From assembly GCA_947497895.1 (NCBI GenBank), contig CANMIL010000004.1:279891-343890 (forward strand): 64,000 nt of DNA, in the 5' to 3' direction. The DNA is from an uncultured Tenacibaculum sp. Its GTDB lineage: Bacteria; Bacteroidota; Bacteroidia; Flavobacteriales; Flavobacteriaceae. Positions 40,355 to 50,379 of this stretch are shown in pieces. The notes beneath the pieces are model-generated. The model saw nothing but the letters and a program-made list of their open reading frames with translations, did not search any database and had not been told where the DNA came from. Numbering within the stretch: the stretch's first letter is position 1; each line of letters begins with the position of its first letter. Both the position numbers and the translations under genes were made by a program.

Positions 40355-42472
40355 TTAACCTTTAGCATTAGCGATTACTTCCTCAGAAATGTTAGATGGT
40401 GTTTCTGCGTAGTGTGAAAACTCCATTGTAGAAGTTGCTCGACCAGAAGACATTGTTCTAAGCGCTGTAACATATCCAAACATTTCAGATAAAGGAACGA
40501 TTGCTTTTACAACTTTAGAACCAGCACGATCACTCATATCGTTAACTTGTCCTCTTCTTCTGTTTAAGTCACCTACGATATCTCCCATATTTTCTTCAGG
40601 AGTTAATACCTCAAGCTTCATTAATGGCTCCATTATTTTAGCTTTAGCTGCTTTCGCTGCCGCTTTGTAACCTAATTTAGCTGCTAATTCGAATGATAAT
40701 TGATCAGAATCAACTGGATGGAAAGATCCATCTCTTAATGTAACTTTCATTGAATCCATTTCGTATCCTGCTAAAGGACCATTCTTCATAGCTTCTTTGA
40801 ATCCTTTCTCTACAGATGGTACAAATTCCTTTGGTACGTTACCTCCTTTAATTACAGATTCAAATTGTAAACCTTGAACTCCTTCATCAGCAGGCTCCAT
40901 AGTAAATACGATATCTGCGAATTTACCACGACCACCAGATTGCTTTTTATAAACCTCTCTGTGCTCAGCAGAAGCAGTAATTGCTTCTTTATACTCAACT
41001 TGTGGTTGACCTTCGTTAACCTCTACTTTAAATTCACGCTTTAAACGGTCAACTATAATATCAAGGTGTAACTCACCCATCCCTGAAATAATAGTCTGCC
41101 CAGAAGCTTCATCAGTTCTTACAGTAAAAGTAGGATCTTCTTCTGCTAACTTAGCTAAAGACAAACCTAATTTATCTACATCAGCTTTAGTTTTAGGCTC
41201 AACCGCAATACCAATTACCGGATCCGGGAAGTCCATAGATTCTAAAACAATAGGATTCTTCTCATCAGATAAAGTATCTCCTGTTTTAATATCTTTAAAT
41301 CCTACACCTGCTCCAATATCTCCAGCTTCGATAAAATCGATAGCGTTTTGCTTATTAGAGTGCATTTGGTAAATACGAGAAATACGCTCTTTTTTACCTG
41401 AACGGTTATTTAAAACATAAGAACCAGCATCTAAACGACCAGAATATGCACGGAAGAAAGCTAAACGTCCTACAAAAGGATCTGTAGCAATTTTAAATGC
41501 TAATGCTGAGAATGGTTCTTTTGCACTTGGCTTACGAGTTTCCTCATCACCAGTATTAGGGTTTGTTCCGATGATATTATCTCTATCTACTGGTGAAGGT
41601 AAATAACGACATACAGCATCTAATAAGAACTGAACTCCTTTATTTTTGAATGAAGACCCACAAACCATAGGAATGATAGACATATCCATTACCGCAGCTC
41701 TAAGTGCAGCGTGCACTTCTTCTTCAGTAATAGAATCTTCATCTTCCATATATTTTTCTAACAAGTTTTCGTCATAAGCAGCAACCTCTTCGATTAACTT
41801 ACCACGTAACTCTCTTGCTTCGTCTTTTAACTCCTCTGGAATATCAACGATATCGAAAGTTGACCCATAGTTATCATCATGCCATACAATAGCACGGTTC
41901 TTTACTAAATCAACAATTCCTTTAAAGTCAGCCTCATCACCAATATTTAATACGATTGGCACTGCATTAGACTTTAACATATCTTTTACTTGTTGACAAA
42001 CAGCTAAAAAGTTTGCTCCTTGACGATCCATTTTGTTAACAAAACCAATACGAGGAACTTTATAGTTATCAGCTAAACGCCAGTTAGTTTCTGACTGAGG
42101 CTCAACACCATCAACTGCAGAGAACAAGAATACTAAACCGTCTAATACACGTAAAGAACGGTTTACCTCCACTGTAAAATCAACGTGACCTGGAGTATCA
42201 ATAATATTGAAGTGATATCCTTTAGCATCAGCAGTTGGTTTTCCATTTTCAGTAGGAAACTGCCATGTACAAGTAGTTGCCGCAGAAGTAATTGTAATAC
42301 CTCTTTCAGCTTCTTGCTCCATCCAGTCCATTGTTGAAGCACCATCATGTACTTCACCAATTTTATGAGACACTCCTGTATAGAAAAGGATACGCTCAGT
42401 AGTTGTAGTCTTTCCTGCGTCAATATGCGCAGCAATACCAATATTTCTAGTGTATTTTAAATCTCTACTCAT
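40355..42472 (-). CDS. fusA: Elongation factor G
   Basis: 705 aa. GTPase domain with AHIDAGKT (15-22), DTPGHVDF and [10 protein letters not shown], followed by domains II-V; the C-terminal domain carries [20 protein letters not shown]. It drives translocation. It starts 5 bases after rpsG. Confidence 0.99.
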   Translation of the reverse strand: MSRDLKYTRNIGIAAHIDAGKTTTTERILFYTGVSHKIGEVHDGASTMDWMEQEAERGITITSAATTCTWQFPTENGKPTADAKGYHFNIIDTPGHVDFTVEVNRSLRVLDGLVFLFSAVDGVEPQSETNWRLADNYKVPRIGFVNKMDRQGANFLAVCQQVKDMLKSNAVPIVLNIGDEADFKGIVDLVKNRAIVWHDDNYGSTFDIVDIPEELKDEARELRGKLIEEVAAYDENLLEKYMEDEDSITEEEVHAALRAAVMDMSIIPMVCGSSFKNKGVQFLLDAVCRYLPSPVDRDNIIGTNPNTGDEETRKPSAKEPFSALAFKIATDPFVGRLAFFRAYSGRLDAGSYVLNNRSGKKERISRIYQMHSNKQNAIDFIEAGDIGAGVGFKDIKTGDTLSDEKNPIVLESMDFPDPVIGIAVEPKTKADVDKLGLSLAKLAEEDPTFTVRTDEASGQTIISGMGELHLDIIVDRLKREFKVEVNEGQPQVEYKEAITASAEHREVYKKQSGGRGKFADIVFTMEPADEGVQGLQFESVIKGGNVPKEFVPSVEKGFKEAMKNGPLAGYEMDSMKVTLRDGSFHPVDSDQLSFELAAKLGYKAAAKAAKAKIMEPLMKLEVLTPEENMGDIVGDLNRRRGQVNDMSDRAGSKVVKAIVPLSEMFGYVTALRTMSSGRATSTMEFSHYAETPSNISEEVIANAKG

Positions 42473-42477
42473 GGTTA

Positions 42478-42954
42478 TTAAAATCTAAAATGTGAGAATG
42501 CCTTGTTTGCTTCAGCCATCTTGTGAGTATCAACTCTTTTCTTAACAGCAGCACCTTCTTCTTTAGCAGCAGCTAAAATCTCTGATGCTAAACGTTGTGC
42601 CATTGTTTTCTCATTACGCTTACGAGCATAAGAGATCATCCATTTAATAGCCATAGATACTTTACGGTCTGGACGAATTTGCATTGGAATTTGGAATGTA
42701 GCTCCTCCAACACGACGAGAACGAACCTCAACGTGTGGCATTACATTTGACAAACCATCTTTCCATATTTCTAAAGCCGACTTTTCTTCGTCAGTTTTCT
42801 TTTCGTTTACGATATCAATTGCATCGTAAAAAACTTTGAATGCTACAGATTTTTTACCGTCCCACATTAAGTTATTCACAAAACGTGTTACTAACTGATC
42901 GTTAAATCTTGGATCCGGTAACAAAACTCTTTTTTTAGCTCTTCTTTTCCTCAT
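42478..42954 (-). CDS. rpsG: 30S ribosomal protein S7
   Basis: 158 aa. [35 protein letters not shown] and the C-terminal [14 protein letters not shown] are typical. It nucleates assembly of the 30S head. Confidence 0.98.
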   Translation of the reverse strand: MRKRRAKKRVLLPDPRFNDQLVTRFVNNLMWDGKKSVAFKVFYDAIDIVNEKKTDEEKSALEIWKDGLSNVMPHVEVRSRRVGGATFQIPMQIRPDRKVSMAIKWMISYARKRNEKTMAQRLASEILAAAKEEGAAVKKRVDTHKMAEANKAFSHFRF

Positions 42955-42986
42955 GTCTTTACATTAAAAAAGTTACTAATTATATT

Positions 42987-43367
42987 TTACTTTTTGTCTT
43001 TTGGGCGTTTTGCACCGTACTTAGATCTACGTTGAGTTCTTCCGTCAACTCCTGCAGTATCTAATGCTCCACGTACAATATGATATTTTACACCTGGTAA
43101 ATCTTTTACCCTTCCACCTCTAACTAATACTATCGAGTGCTCCTGAAGGTTATGTCCCTCACCTGGAATATACGCGTTAATTTCATTACCATTTGTTAAT
43201 CTAACACGCGCTACTTTACGCATCGCTGAGTTAGGTTTTTTTGGTGTGGTAGTGTAAACACGCGTACAAACTCCACGTCTCTGAGGACATGACATCAAAG
43301 CAGCCGATTTACTCTTCTTAGTTATTTTGGCTCTTCCTTTACGAACTAATTGTTGAATAGTTGGCAT
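42987..43367 (-). CDS. rpsL: 30S ribosomal protein S12
   Basis: 126 aa. [38 protein letters not shown] and [13 protein letters not shown]. The Lys residues of the PKKPNS loop (43-44) and Lys88, changed in streptomycin-resistant mutants, are wild type. First gene of the unit. Confidence 0.99.
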   Translation of the reverse strand: MPTIQQLVRKGRAKITKKSKSAALMSCPQRRGVCTRVYTTTPKKPNSAMRKVARVRLTNGNEINAYIPGEGHNLQEHSIVLVRGGRVKDLPGVKYHIVRGALDTAGVDGRTQRRSKYGAKRPKDKK

Positions 43368-43427
43368 ACTAATTAATTACTATTTTTCGTTTGTACTTAA
43401 ATAAATTCTCTTATTTTTAAGAGTGCG

Positions 43428-43457
43428 CAAATGTACGACAATTTTCTAATTATTCAA
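43428..43457 (-). promoter_or_regulatory. Promoter of the rpsL-rpsG-fusA-rpsJ unit
   Basis: TTG (43457-43455), 19-nt spacer and TACATTTG (43435-43428) on the minus strand. It has the same spacing as the rplC promoter and lies about 60 bases before rpsL. Confidence 0.65.
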
Positions 43458-43511
43458 ATATCAACAAGTTATTTTTAAACATCATAACAATTTCATAGCA
43501 ATTCATTTAAA

Positions 43512-45155
43512 TTGAACACTCTTACTTCTACATTGTCATTTCTGTTAAAACTTCACAAAATAAATAAGTTAGCATTTTTTATTTTGTTAATTCAGTTTCC
43601 AACCTATTCTCAAGAGTATTCACTTGAAATAACCAGTACCAATAAGCCAGAGTTAAAAGAATTAGAAAAAATCAAATACGTTAAAAAACATTCTTCAAGA
43701 AAAAGTATTGATTCAGAAATACTAAAAATCAGAAAAGACTTAAACTCTAAAGGGTTTTTAAAAATTTCTCATGATTTTAAAAAACATGACTCGATTTTCA
43801 CCTACACTTTTAAACTTGGAAACAAAGTTAATCTAGCGGTTATAAAAAAAGGTGATTCCAAACTCATTCTAGCATTTAAAGAACTCGAAACTTATCTTAT
43901 CGAACAAAGAAATAAATTTGACAGAAAGGGAGAGTCTTTCACGGAAACAAAACTCTCAAACATTAGAATCCGAAAAGACACTTTATTCGCAGAGTTAGTT
44001 TCGGATCAAACAAAAGTCAGATCAATAAATAAAATCATTATTAAAGGATATGAAGATTTTCCAAAACCTTACCTTAAGTACTTTCTAAATATTAGCGAGA
44101 AAACTAATACCAGTAAAGAAAAACTTAGAAACATATCAAAACAAATTAAAACAATAGAGTTCGTAAAAGAAACCAAAGCTCCACAGCTTTTATTTAGTAA
44201 AGATTCAACATTTCTTTTCCTGTATATAAAAAAGAAGAGTAAAAATTATTTCGACGGTTTCATAAATGCTTCCCCAAGTGATAATTCTATAAAAATTAAC
44301 GGGCAACTATCACTAGGTTTAACCAATATTTTTAACGGAGGAGAAAGTTTCAACATCAATTGGAACTCCAATTCTGAAAACACTTCGTTTAATGCAAACA
44401 CACAAATCCCATATCTATTTAACAGCCCAATTACACCTGAACTCTCTTTTAATATTTTTAAACAAGACTCCTCTTTCCTAAACTCGGAACTAAAAACAAA
44501 ATTATCTTACCAATTATCACAAAAATCAAGAATATCGATTAACTACCAAACAACCTCTTCCTCTAACCTTACAGAAAATCAAAGAATAGATTTAAGTTCT
44601 TTCTCAAATACTTTTTACGGTCTATCATTCAAAACGATATTAAAAAACAAACCATCTGATTTCTTAGAAAACTCGTATTTATCTAGCTTAATTCTATTTG
44701 GCTCGCGAAACACTGAAGATCTAAATGTAAATCAATTTAAATTTTCAATTCATACTCAACATTTTCAAAGATTGTCAAAAAAAGGCTCTTTACTCTTAAA
44801 AGCTCAATTAGGCTATCTTGAATCAAAGACGTATTTAGAGAATGAACTATTTCGAATTGGGGGACCACTTTCAATAAGAGGATTCCTACCGAATAGTATT
44901 CCAGCAGCAAAGTTTGCATTATTAAAGACACAATACAACTATCTAATAAACGAAAAGACACAGTTATACCCACTTTTAGATATAGCAAGATATAACTTCA
45001 ATGAAACAAATGACCTTATTTCAACTGGTATAGGCTACTCTCAACTAAGAAACAATACATTAATTAATATTGAATACGCCATAGGAAAAAGCAATAAACA
45101 GAAATTTGATTTTAATAATTCTTTTTTATCCGTTAAAATCCTTACTTATTTTTAA
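43512..45155 (+). CDS. Omp85-type (BamA/TamA-like) outer membrane barrel protein
   Basis: 547 aa. A signal-peptide-like stretch (KLAFFILLIQFPTYSQ) is followed by a short periplasmic part (about 35-250) with at most two POTRA-like repeats (VRSINKIIIKGYEDFPKPYL), then a 16-strand-like barrel. I-R-G-F at 455-458 in RIGGPLSIRGF is the Omp85 lid-loop motif. No ATG starts the frame; TTG at 43512 or, better, at 43533 is used. It is shorter than BamA and lies alone beside the ribosomal cluster, so it is an accessory member (TamA, ShlB or surface-antigen type) with unknown substrate. Confidence 0.8.
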   Translation: MNTLTSTLSFLLKLHKINKLAFFILLIQFPTYSQEYSLEITSTNKPELKELEKIKYVKKHSSRKSIDSEILKIRKDLNSKGFLKISHDFKKHDSIFTYTFKLGNKVNLAVIKKGDSKLILAFKELETYLIEQRNKFDRKGESFTETKLSNIRIRKDTLFAELVSDQTKVRSINKIIIKGYEDFPKPYLKYFLNISEKTNTSKEKLRNISKQIKTIEFVKETKAPQLLFSKDSTFLFLYIKKKSKNYFDGFINASPSDNSIKINGQLSLGLTNIFNGGESFNINWNSNSENTSFNANTQIPYLFNSPITPELSFNIFKQDSSFLNSELKTKLSYQLSQKSRISINYQTTSSSNLTENQRIDLSSFSNTFYGLSFKTILKNKPSDFLENSYLSSLILFGSRNTEDLNVNQFKFSIHTQHFQRLSKKGSLLLKAQLGYLESKTYLENELFRIGGPLSIRGFLPNSIPAAKFALLKTQYNYLINEKTQLYPLLDIARYNFNETNDLISTGIGYSQLRNNTLINIEYAIGKSNKQKFDFNNSFLSVKILTYF

Positions 45156-45221
45156 AAACCAACCTACCCCTAGTAAAACCGAGTATTGTTAATATGTATT
45201 AACACATAATTAACGTTTTTT

Positions 45222-45252
45222 TTGTTTTTTTAAGTTTTATTTAAGACTTTTA
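45222..45252 (+). promoter_or_regulatory. Promoter-like element of the first susC
   Basis: TTG (45222-45224), 20-nt spacer and GACTTTTA (45245-45252). The same layout with near-identical spacer sequence precedes the second susC, which supports its function. Confidence 0.55.
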
Positions 45253-45278
45253 GTGCTTTTAATTTAAACAATTAAGCA

Positions 45279-48200
45279 ATGAAAACAAAGTTTAATGGAA
45301 TTTTAACGCTCTTCTTTGCGTTGGTTGTGCAAATCTCTTTCGCACAAGAAAAAACAATTTCAGGTACTGTTTCGGATGAAAGCGGACCGCTTCCTGGAGT
45401 TACAGTATTAAAAAAGGGAACTACACAAGGTACTGAAACTGACTTTGACGGAAAGTTTTCGATAAAAGCAAAATCAGGGGATGTTTTAGTTTTTAGTTTT
45501 GTTGGGATGACTACAGTTGAAAAAACTGTTGGAGCAGCAAACTCTATTAATGTAAGCATGCAAGGAGATAATGTCCTTGATGAAGTAGTTGTTACAGCCT
45601 TTGGTATAAAAAAAGAAAAGCGTTCTGTAGGCTACGCAACTCAAGAAGTTAAAGCCGAAACCATCACTAGATCTGGAGCTTCAAACGTTTTAGACGCATT
45701 ATCTGGTAAATCATCTGGGGTGCAAATCACTAGAGCATCAGGTTCAGCAGGAGGTGGATCAAGAATTGTAATTAGAGGTGCAACCTCGATGGTTGGTAAT
45801 AACCAAGCACTTATTGTTATTGATGGAGTAAGGGTAAATAACGAAACATTAAATGCCCAAGCAAACACAGCTGGTACGGCAACTTCAAATAGACTTATGG
45901 ATTTAAATTCAGAAGATATTGAAAATGTTAGTGTACTAAAAGGAGCAGCAGCAACAGCCGTTTATGGTACTGCTGGTTCTGCAGGGGTTGTTCTTATTAC
46001 CACTAAAAAAGGTGCTAAAGGTCAAAACTTTAAATTAAACGTTAGTACACAAGTAGCTTTCGATAGAGTTTCTCGATTAACTCAATTGCAGGACACTTAT
46101 GCACAGGGACGTGTAATTGGAGGTGTACCTACTTGGAGAGGTCCAGAAACCGGTGAATCTGGTTCTTGGGGACCTAGATTATCAGATCTTGAATACAGTA
46201 CAAACATAGGTTCATACGATTCAGCTAATGGTAATATCGGAAATGCTTTTGATGCAAGTGGTGTATACAGATGGGATAGAAATGGATTCCTAGTTCCAAA
46301 AGGAACTGGAAATGGAACACCAGCAAAAAACTACAATAAACTCAATAGTGAAGACTTCTTTACCACAGGTGTTTCAATCACGAATAACTTGGGAATATCT
46401 GGTAGTAATCAAAACCTTACCTATAGATTTTCTGCTTCTGATTTGGAGCAAAAAGGAGTTGTTCCAAATGAGGTATACAAAAGACAAACATTTAGTCTTG
46501 GAGGTACTTTAAAAGCTAATGATAAATTATCTTTTGAATCTGCCATGAACTACACTAGATCAAACTTCAATAGAATACAACAAGGTTCTAATACTTCTGG
46601 TCTATTACTAGGTCTTTATAGAACTCCTGCTTCTTTTGACAATACAAATGGTTTAGGAACTACGGATGCAGTAAACAATCCTGCCGCTTATGAATTTGCT
46701 AATAGATCTCAAAGAAGCTACCGTGGTGGTGGTGGTTATGACAACCCTTATTGGGTAGTTAATAACATTCCTGGTACAGAAGGAGTAAGCAGGTTTTTTG
46801 GTAACTTCAAAACAACTTATAACTACAGTAAGTGGTTAAATTTTGGGTTTAATGCTGGAGTCGATGTTACAAGCGACAAAAGAAAACAATCATTTGAAAT
46901 CGGTTCTAACACAAATCGTAACGGTAGAATTTTATTAGATGATTATTTCACAAGGCAATTTGACGTGAATGCCTTTATAAATGGTGACATTGATTTTTCT
47001 GATGATTTCTCATTTAACTACATGGTAGGAACTAACTTCTTCAGCTATACTCGAGAAACAAATAGCATCGATGGAAACAATTTAGCTTTCCCTGGATTCT
47101 TAGATATAAGTAATGCTTCCACTATTTTAGCATCTGAAGACTTAGTAAAATACAAAACCGCAGGTGTTTTTATAAATTCTCAGATTGGCTGGAAAAAAAT
47201 GGCTTACCTAAACTTCTCGGCAAGACAAGATTATGATTCTAGATTGCGTGTTCCTGTAAAAGACTATAATCCTTCTGACATTAGCTTCTTTTATCCTTCT
47301 GTTTCGGGATCTTTTATTTTTACAGAAGTATTACCTAAAAATGACGTCTTAACATTTGGTAAAATTAGAGCTTCTTGGGCACAGGTTGGATCGCCACCTC
47401 CTTTCGAATATCTTACATCAACAACTTACGAACAAAGTAGTCTTTCAGGAGGATGGGGTAATGGATTGAACTTCCCTATTAACGGACTTACTTCATTCGA
47501 ATTGAACAACACTCTTGGTAATGGTGAGTTAAAGTCAGAATTAACAACAACCAAGGAATATGGTATCGATTTAAGGTTTTTTGGAAATAAACTTACCTTA
47601 GATGTTGCATATTTTCAAAATGAAACAAAAGATGCAATCTTAAATGCTTCTATCGCACCTTCTTCTGGAGCTACTAACGTTTGGGTTAATGCTGGTACAA
47701 TGACAGGTGATGGATGGGAAGTTACTTTAGGTGCAAAACCTATTTCAACAGAAAATTTTAGCTGGGATACTACCGTTAACTGGAGTAAAAATGAAACTAT
47801 TGTAGAATCACTTGCTCCTGGAATCGAAAGGTTATTTTTAGCTGGTTTTGCTACAGCAGGTAGCTATTTAGTTGAAGGATTGCCATATGGTGCAATTGTT
47901 GGAGGTGCTTATCTTAGAGAAGAGGCTGGTACAGCTTCTGACACAAGCTTAGCTATTCCTGGTGGAGCTATTGTTATAGACCCAGCTACTGGATATCAAG
48001 CCGTAGACAATACACAACGTGTTATAGGTGATCCTACCCCTGATTTTATAATGGGTTGGAATAACACCTTTAACTATAAAAACTTCTCTCTTAGCTTCTT
48101 ATTAGACTGGAAAGAAGGAGGAGATGTTTGGAATGGTACCGCATGGGCCTTATCTTTCTTCGGAAGATCTCAATTGACCGCCGACACTAGAGAAGAAACT

Positions 48201-48569
48201 CCAATAGTTCTAGATGGAGTGTTACCTGATGGTTCACCGAACAACATAGCAATTGTAAGAGATCGTAGCTATTGGACTTCTAATGTTGGAGGGTTTGGAT
48301 CAGTAGGAGAACAGTTTGTTGATGATGGTGGTTGGGTTAGATTAAGAGAACTTTCTTTTTCTTACAGATTACCAAAAAAATTATTTAAAAATATATTAAT
48401 CGAAAGTGCATACTTTACTTTTACAGGAAGGAACTTATGGATAAATACTGATTACAATGGTGTGGATCCTGAAACTAGTTTAACTGGTAACGGTAATGGA
48501 CAGGGATTTGATTACTTCAACAACCCTGGAACTAGATCATATATGTTTAAAGTAGGTTTAACCTTTTAA
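45279..48569 (+). CDS. SusC/RagA family TonB-linked outer membrane transporter (copy 1)
   Basis: 1096 aa. Signal peptide to about Ala22, carboxypeptidase-regulatory-like beta domain (about 25-100), TonB-box-like D-E-V-V-V-T (101-106), plug domain (about 115-240, SVLKGAAATAVYGTAGSAGVVLITTKKG) and a 22-strand barrel with the C-terminal Phe of outer membrane proteins. It should import a substrate bound by the SusD-like lipoprotein encoded 12 bases downstream. No glycosidase or peptidase adjoins, so the substrate is open. The first 111 residues are about 83 percent identical to copy 2, far more than the rest. Confidence 0.95.
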   Translation: MKTKFNGILTLFFALVVQISFAQEKTISGTVSDESGPLPGVTVLKKGTTQGTETDFDGKFSIKAKSGDVLVFSFVGMTTVEKTVGAANSINVSMQGDNVLDEVVVTAFGIKKEKRSVGYATQEVKAETITRSGASNVLDALSGKSSGVQITRASGSAGGGSRIVIRGATSMVGNNQALIVIDGVRVNNETLNAQANTAGTATSNRLMDLNSEDIENVSVLKGAAATAVYGTAGSAGVVLITTKKGAKGQNFKLNVSTQVAFDRVSRLTQLQDTYAQGRVIGGVPTWRGPETGESGSWGPRLSDLEYSTNIGSYDSANGNIGNAFDASGVYRWDRNGFLVPKGTGNGTPAKNYNKLNSEDFFTTGVSITNNLGISGSNQNLTYRFSASDLEQKGVVPNEVYKRQTFSLGGTLKANDKLSFESAMNYTRSNFNRIQQGSNTSGLLLGLYRTPASFDNTNGLGTTDAVNNPAAYEFANRSQRSYRGGGGYDNPYWVVNNIPGTEGVSRFFGNFKTTYNYSKWLNFGFNAGVDVTSDKRKQSFEIGSNTNRNGRILLDDYFTRQFDVNAFINGDIDFSDDFSFNYMVGTNFFSYTRETNSIDGNNLAFPGFLDISNASTILASEDLVKYKTAGVFINSQIGWKKMAYLNFSARQDYDSRLRVPVKDYNPSDISFFYPSVSGSFIFTEVLPKNDVLTFGKIRASWAQVGSPPPFEYLTSTTYEQSSLSGGWGNGLNFPINGLTSFELNNTLGNGELKSELTTTKEYGIDLRFFGNKLTLDVAYFQNETKDAILNASIAPSSGATNVWVNAGTMTGDGWEVTLGAKPISTENFSWDTTVNWSKNETIVESLAPGIERLFLAGFATAGSYLVEGLPYGAIVGGAYLREEAGTASDTSLAIPGGAIVIDPATGYQAVDNTQRVIGDPTPDFIMGWNNTFNYKNFSLSFLLDWKEGGDVWNGTAWALSFFGRSQLTADTREETPIVLDGVLPDGSPNNIAIVRDRSYWTSNVGGFGSVGEQFVDDGGWVRLRELSFSYRLPKKLFKNILIESAYFTFTGRNLWINTDYNGVDPETSLTGNGNGQGFDYFNNPGTRSYMFKVGLTF

Positions 48570-48581
48570 AAAAGTAAGAAA

Positions 48582-49898
48582 ATGAAACTTAAAGATATTA
48601 ACTTAAAAAATATATTCGTTCTTTTTGCGTCAGCTTTCATAATAGTTTCTTGCGAAAGTTATTTTGAAGATACTGATAATGCAGATCCTAATGCACCCAT
48701 CAGTGTTCCTATTGATGTTGCCTTACCAGCGATTGAATTAGCTATTGTTGATTCTAAAGGTGGATTGTATTCTAATTTCAATACAATGTTTATTCAACAT
48801 GTAGAAGGAGTTGAAAGACAATGGGAATCTTTTAATAAATACGATATCCAACCTGTTAGATTTAACCAACCTTGGACACAGATGTATGAAAAAGTTTTTA
48901 CAGAACTTAGAGTTGTAAACAAAGAGGCAACTGATGATGGTCTAAACCATTATTTAGGAATCGCAAAAACTCTAGAAGCATACGCCTTGATGATGGTTAC
49001 TGATGTTTTTGGAGATGTTCCATACACACAAGCTGGCCTAGGACAGGAAACCCCTAGCCCTATTTACGATAGTCAAAGTACTGTTTTGTATCCTGCTATC
49101 AGAACATTATTAACAGATGCTCTTGCACTTTTTGATAGTTCGGCTGGAGCTTTAACTCCTGGTTCTGATGATGTAATCTACGGTGGAAATATTGCTAAAT
49201 GGAAATTAGCTGCCCACAGTATCTTAGCCAGATATTACTTGCATTTAGGTGATAATGCAAATGCTCTCGCAGAAGCAAAAATGGGGTTTGCTAGTAGAGG
49301 CGACAATATGGGATTCACTTATCCAGGTAGTGGTAATGATGCTCCATGGTATGGTTTTAATACGGAAAGAGAGGGAGATCTTGAATTCCACCCTACATTA
49401 AGAGGTATTATGCAAGGACTAAATGACACCGATAGATTAGGAGTTTTAGATGTTACTTTCAATGCTAGTCATCCATATTTCACCAACAATCAGAGAGAAG
49501 ATTTGATTTCATATAGAGAAATACAATTTATAATTGCAGAAACCTCGAGTGATTCGGCTGAACAACATACAGCTTATCTAAATGGAATTAGAGCCTCGTT
49601 TGAAGAAATAGGTTTATCTGCTACAGAATATAACACCTATGTTGCTCAAGCATCTATTGATCCAGGAGCTGGAAGCCTTACTATGGATCAAATAATGACT
49701 CAAAAGTACATTGGAATGTTTGTTCAACCAGAGGCATTCAGTGATTGGAGAAGAACTGGAATTCCAACTCTAACACCTGTGACAGGTACTTCTATACCAA
49801 GAAGATGGTATTATCCAGAAAATGAATATTTATTCAATGACAATGCTCCCGATAGAGATGACAACTTATTATTTCAAAGAGTTGGATGGGATAACTAG
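48582..49898 (+). CDS. SusD/RagB-like nutrient-binding outer membrane lipoprotein (copy 1)
   Basis: 438 aa. Lipobox Cys24 (FIIVSC), then an acidic spacer with NADPNAP. Helical TPR-like part with YLGIAKTLEAYALMMVTDVFGDVPYTQA, the signature of the SusD-like group with this motif. The C-terminal segment has QKYIGMFVQPEAFSDWRRTG. It caps the SusC partner. It is 12 bases after susC and is followed by a terminator. Confidence 0.92.
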   Translation: MKLKDINLKNIFVLFASAFIIVSCESYFEDTDNADPNAPISVPIDVALPAIELAIVDSKGGLYSNFNTMFIQHVEGVERQWESFNKYDIQPVRFNQPWTQMYEKVFTELRVVNKEATDDGLNHYLGIAKTLEAYALMMVTDVFGDVPYTQAGLGQETPSPIYDSQSTVLYPAIRTLLTDALALFDSSAGALTPGSDDVIYGGNIAKWKLAAHSILARYYLHLGDNANALAEAKMGFASRGDNMGFTYPGSGNDAPWYGFNTEREGDLEFHPTLRGIMQGLNDTDRLGVLDVTFNASHPYFTNNQREDLISYREIQFIIAETSSDSAEQHTAYLNGIRASFEEIGLSATEYNTYVAQASIDPGAGSLTMDQIMTQKYIGMFVQPEAFSDWRRTGIPTLTPVTGTSIPRRWYYPENEYLFNDNAPDRDDNLLFQRVGWDN

Positions 49899-50322
49899 AA
49901 ACCCAATACAACTTTACTTATAAATAACAAGTAATTTTAATAAATCAAAAAAAGAGACTGCTTTTCAGCAGTCTTTTTTTATTGGTAGATACCTAAAAGC
50001 TATTTTATATTGGAAAACCATTTCCTTTGAACCTTCTCTAGAATAAAAAACCACCAAGATTAATTAGAATATTGATTAGGTAAATCCATCTTTATAACCA
50101 AACGCAAAAACACCTTAAACTTTCTTCATACAAAACTAACAAACGTTAAGATTAAAAAACCTATAAAAAACAACATATCAAACACTTAATGTTTATACCT
50201 TTACAAATTTAAAACAAATGTTAACGTTTTGTCATATCCTCAAAAACACAACAAAAAAACAATTACAACATCAATAAATTCAATATAACCCCAATTAAAT
50301 TACCAATTAGTTAACATTTTCT
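49899..50322. other. Intergenic region between the two SusCD pairs
   Basis: After the terminator at 49951-49980 there are about 340 AT-rich bases without coding potential, rich in aacaaa-type runs. No operator-like dyad stands out. The promoter of the second susC follows. Confidence 0.6.
49951..49980 (+). terminator. Terminator after the first SusCD pair
   Basis: Stem agactgct / agcagtct with a 4-nt loop, an A-run before and a T-run after. Confidence 0.9.
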
Positions 50323-50353
50323 TTGTTTTTTAAAGTTTAATTTAAGACTTTTG
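50323..50353 (+). promoter_or_regulatory. Promoter-like element of the second susC
   Basis: TTG (50323-50325), 20-nt spacer and GACTTTTG (50346-50353). Near-copy of the element before the first susC; the leader to the ATG (26 nt) is also alike. Confidence 0.6.
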
Positions 50354-50379
50354 AGGCAATTAATTCAAACAATTACGCA

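Noticed and set aside
42163..42441. 92-aa frame on the same strand within fusA
   Set aside because: Out-of-frame shadow of the EF-G GTPase domain.
45272..45559. 95-aa frame antisense to the first susC, with a similar one (50373-50672) opposite the second
   Set aside because: The similarity simply reflects the conserved susC 5' regions on the other strand; no start context or domain supports expression as proteins.
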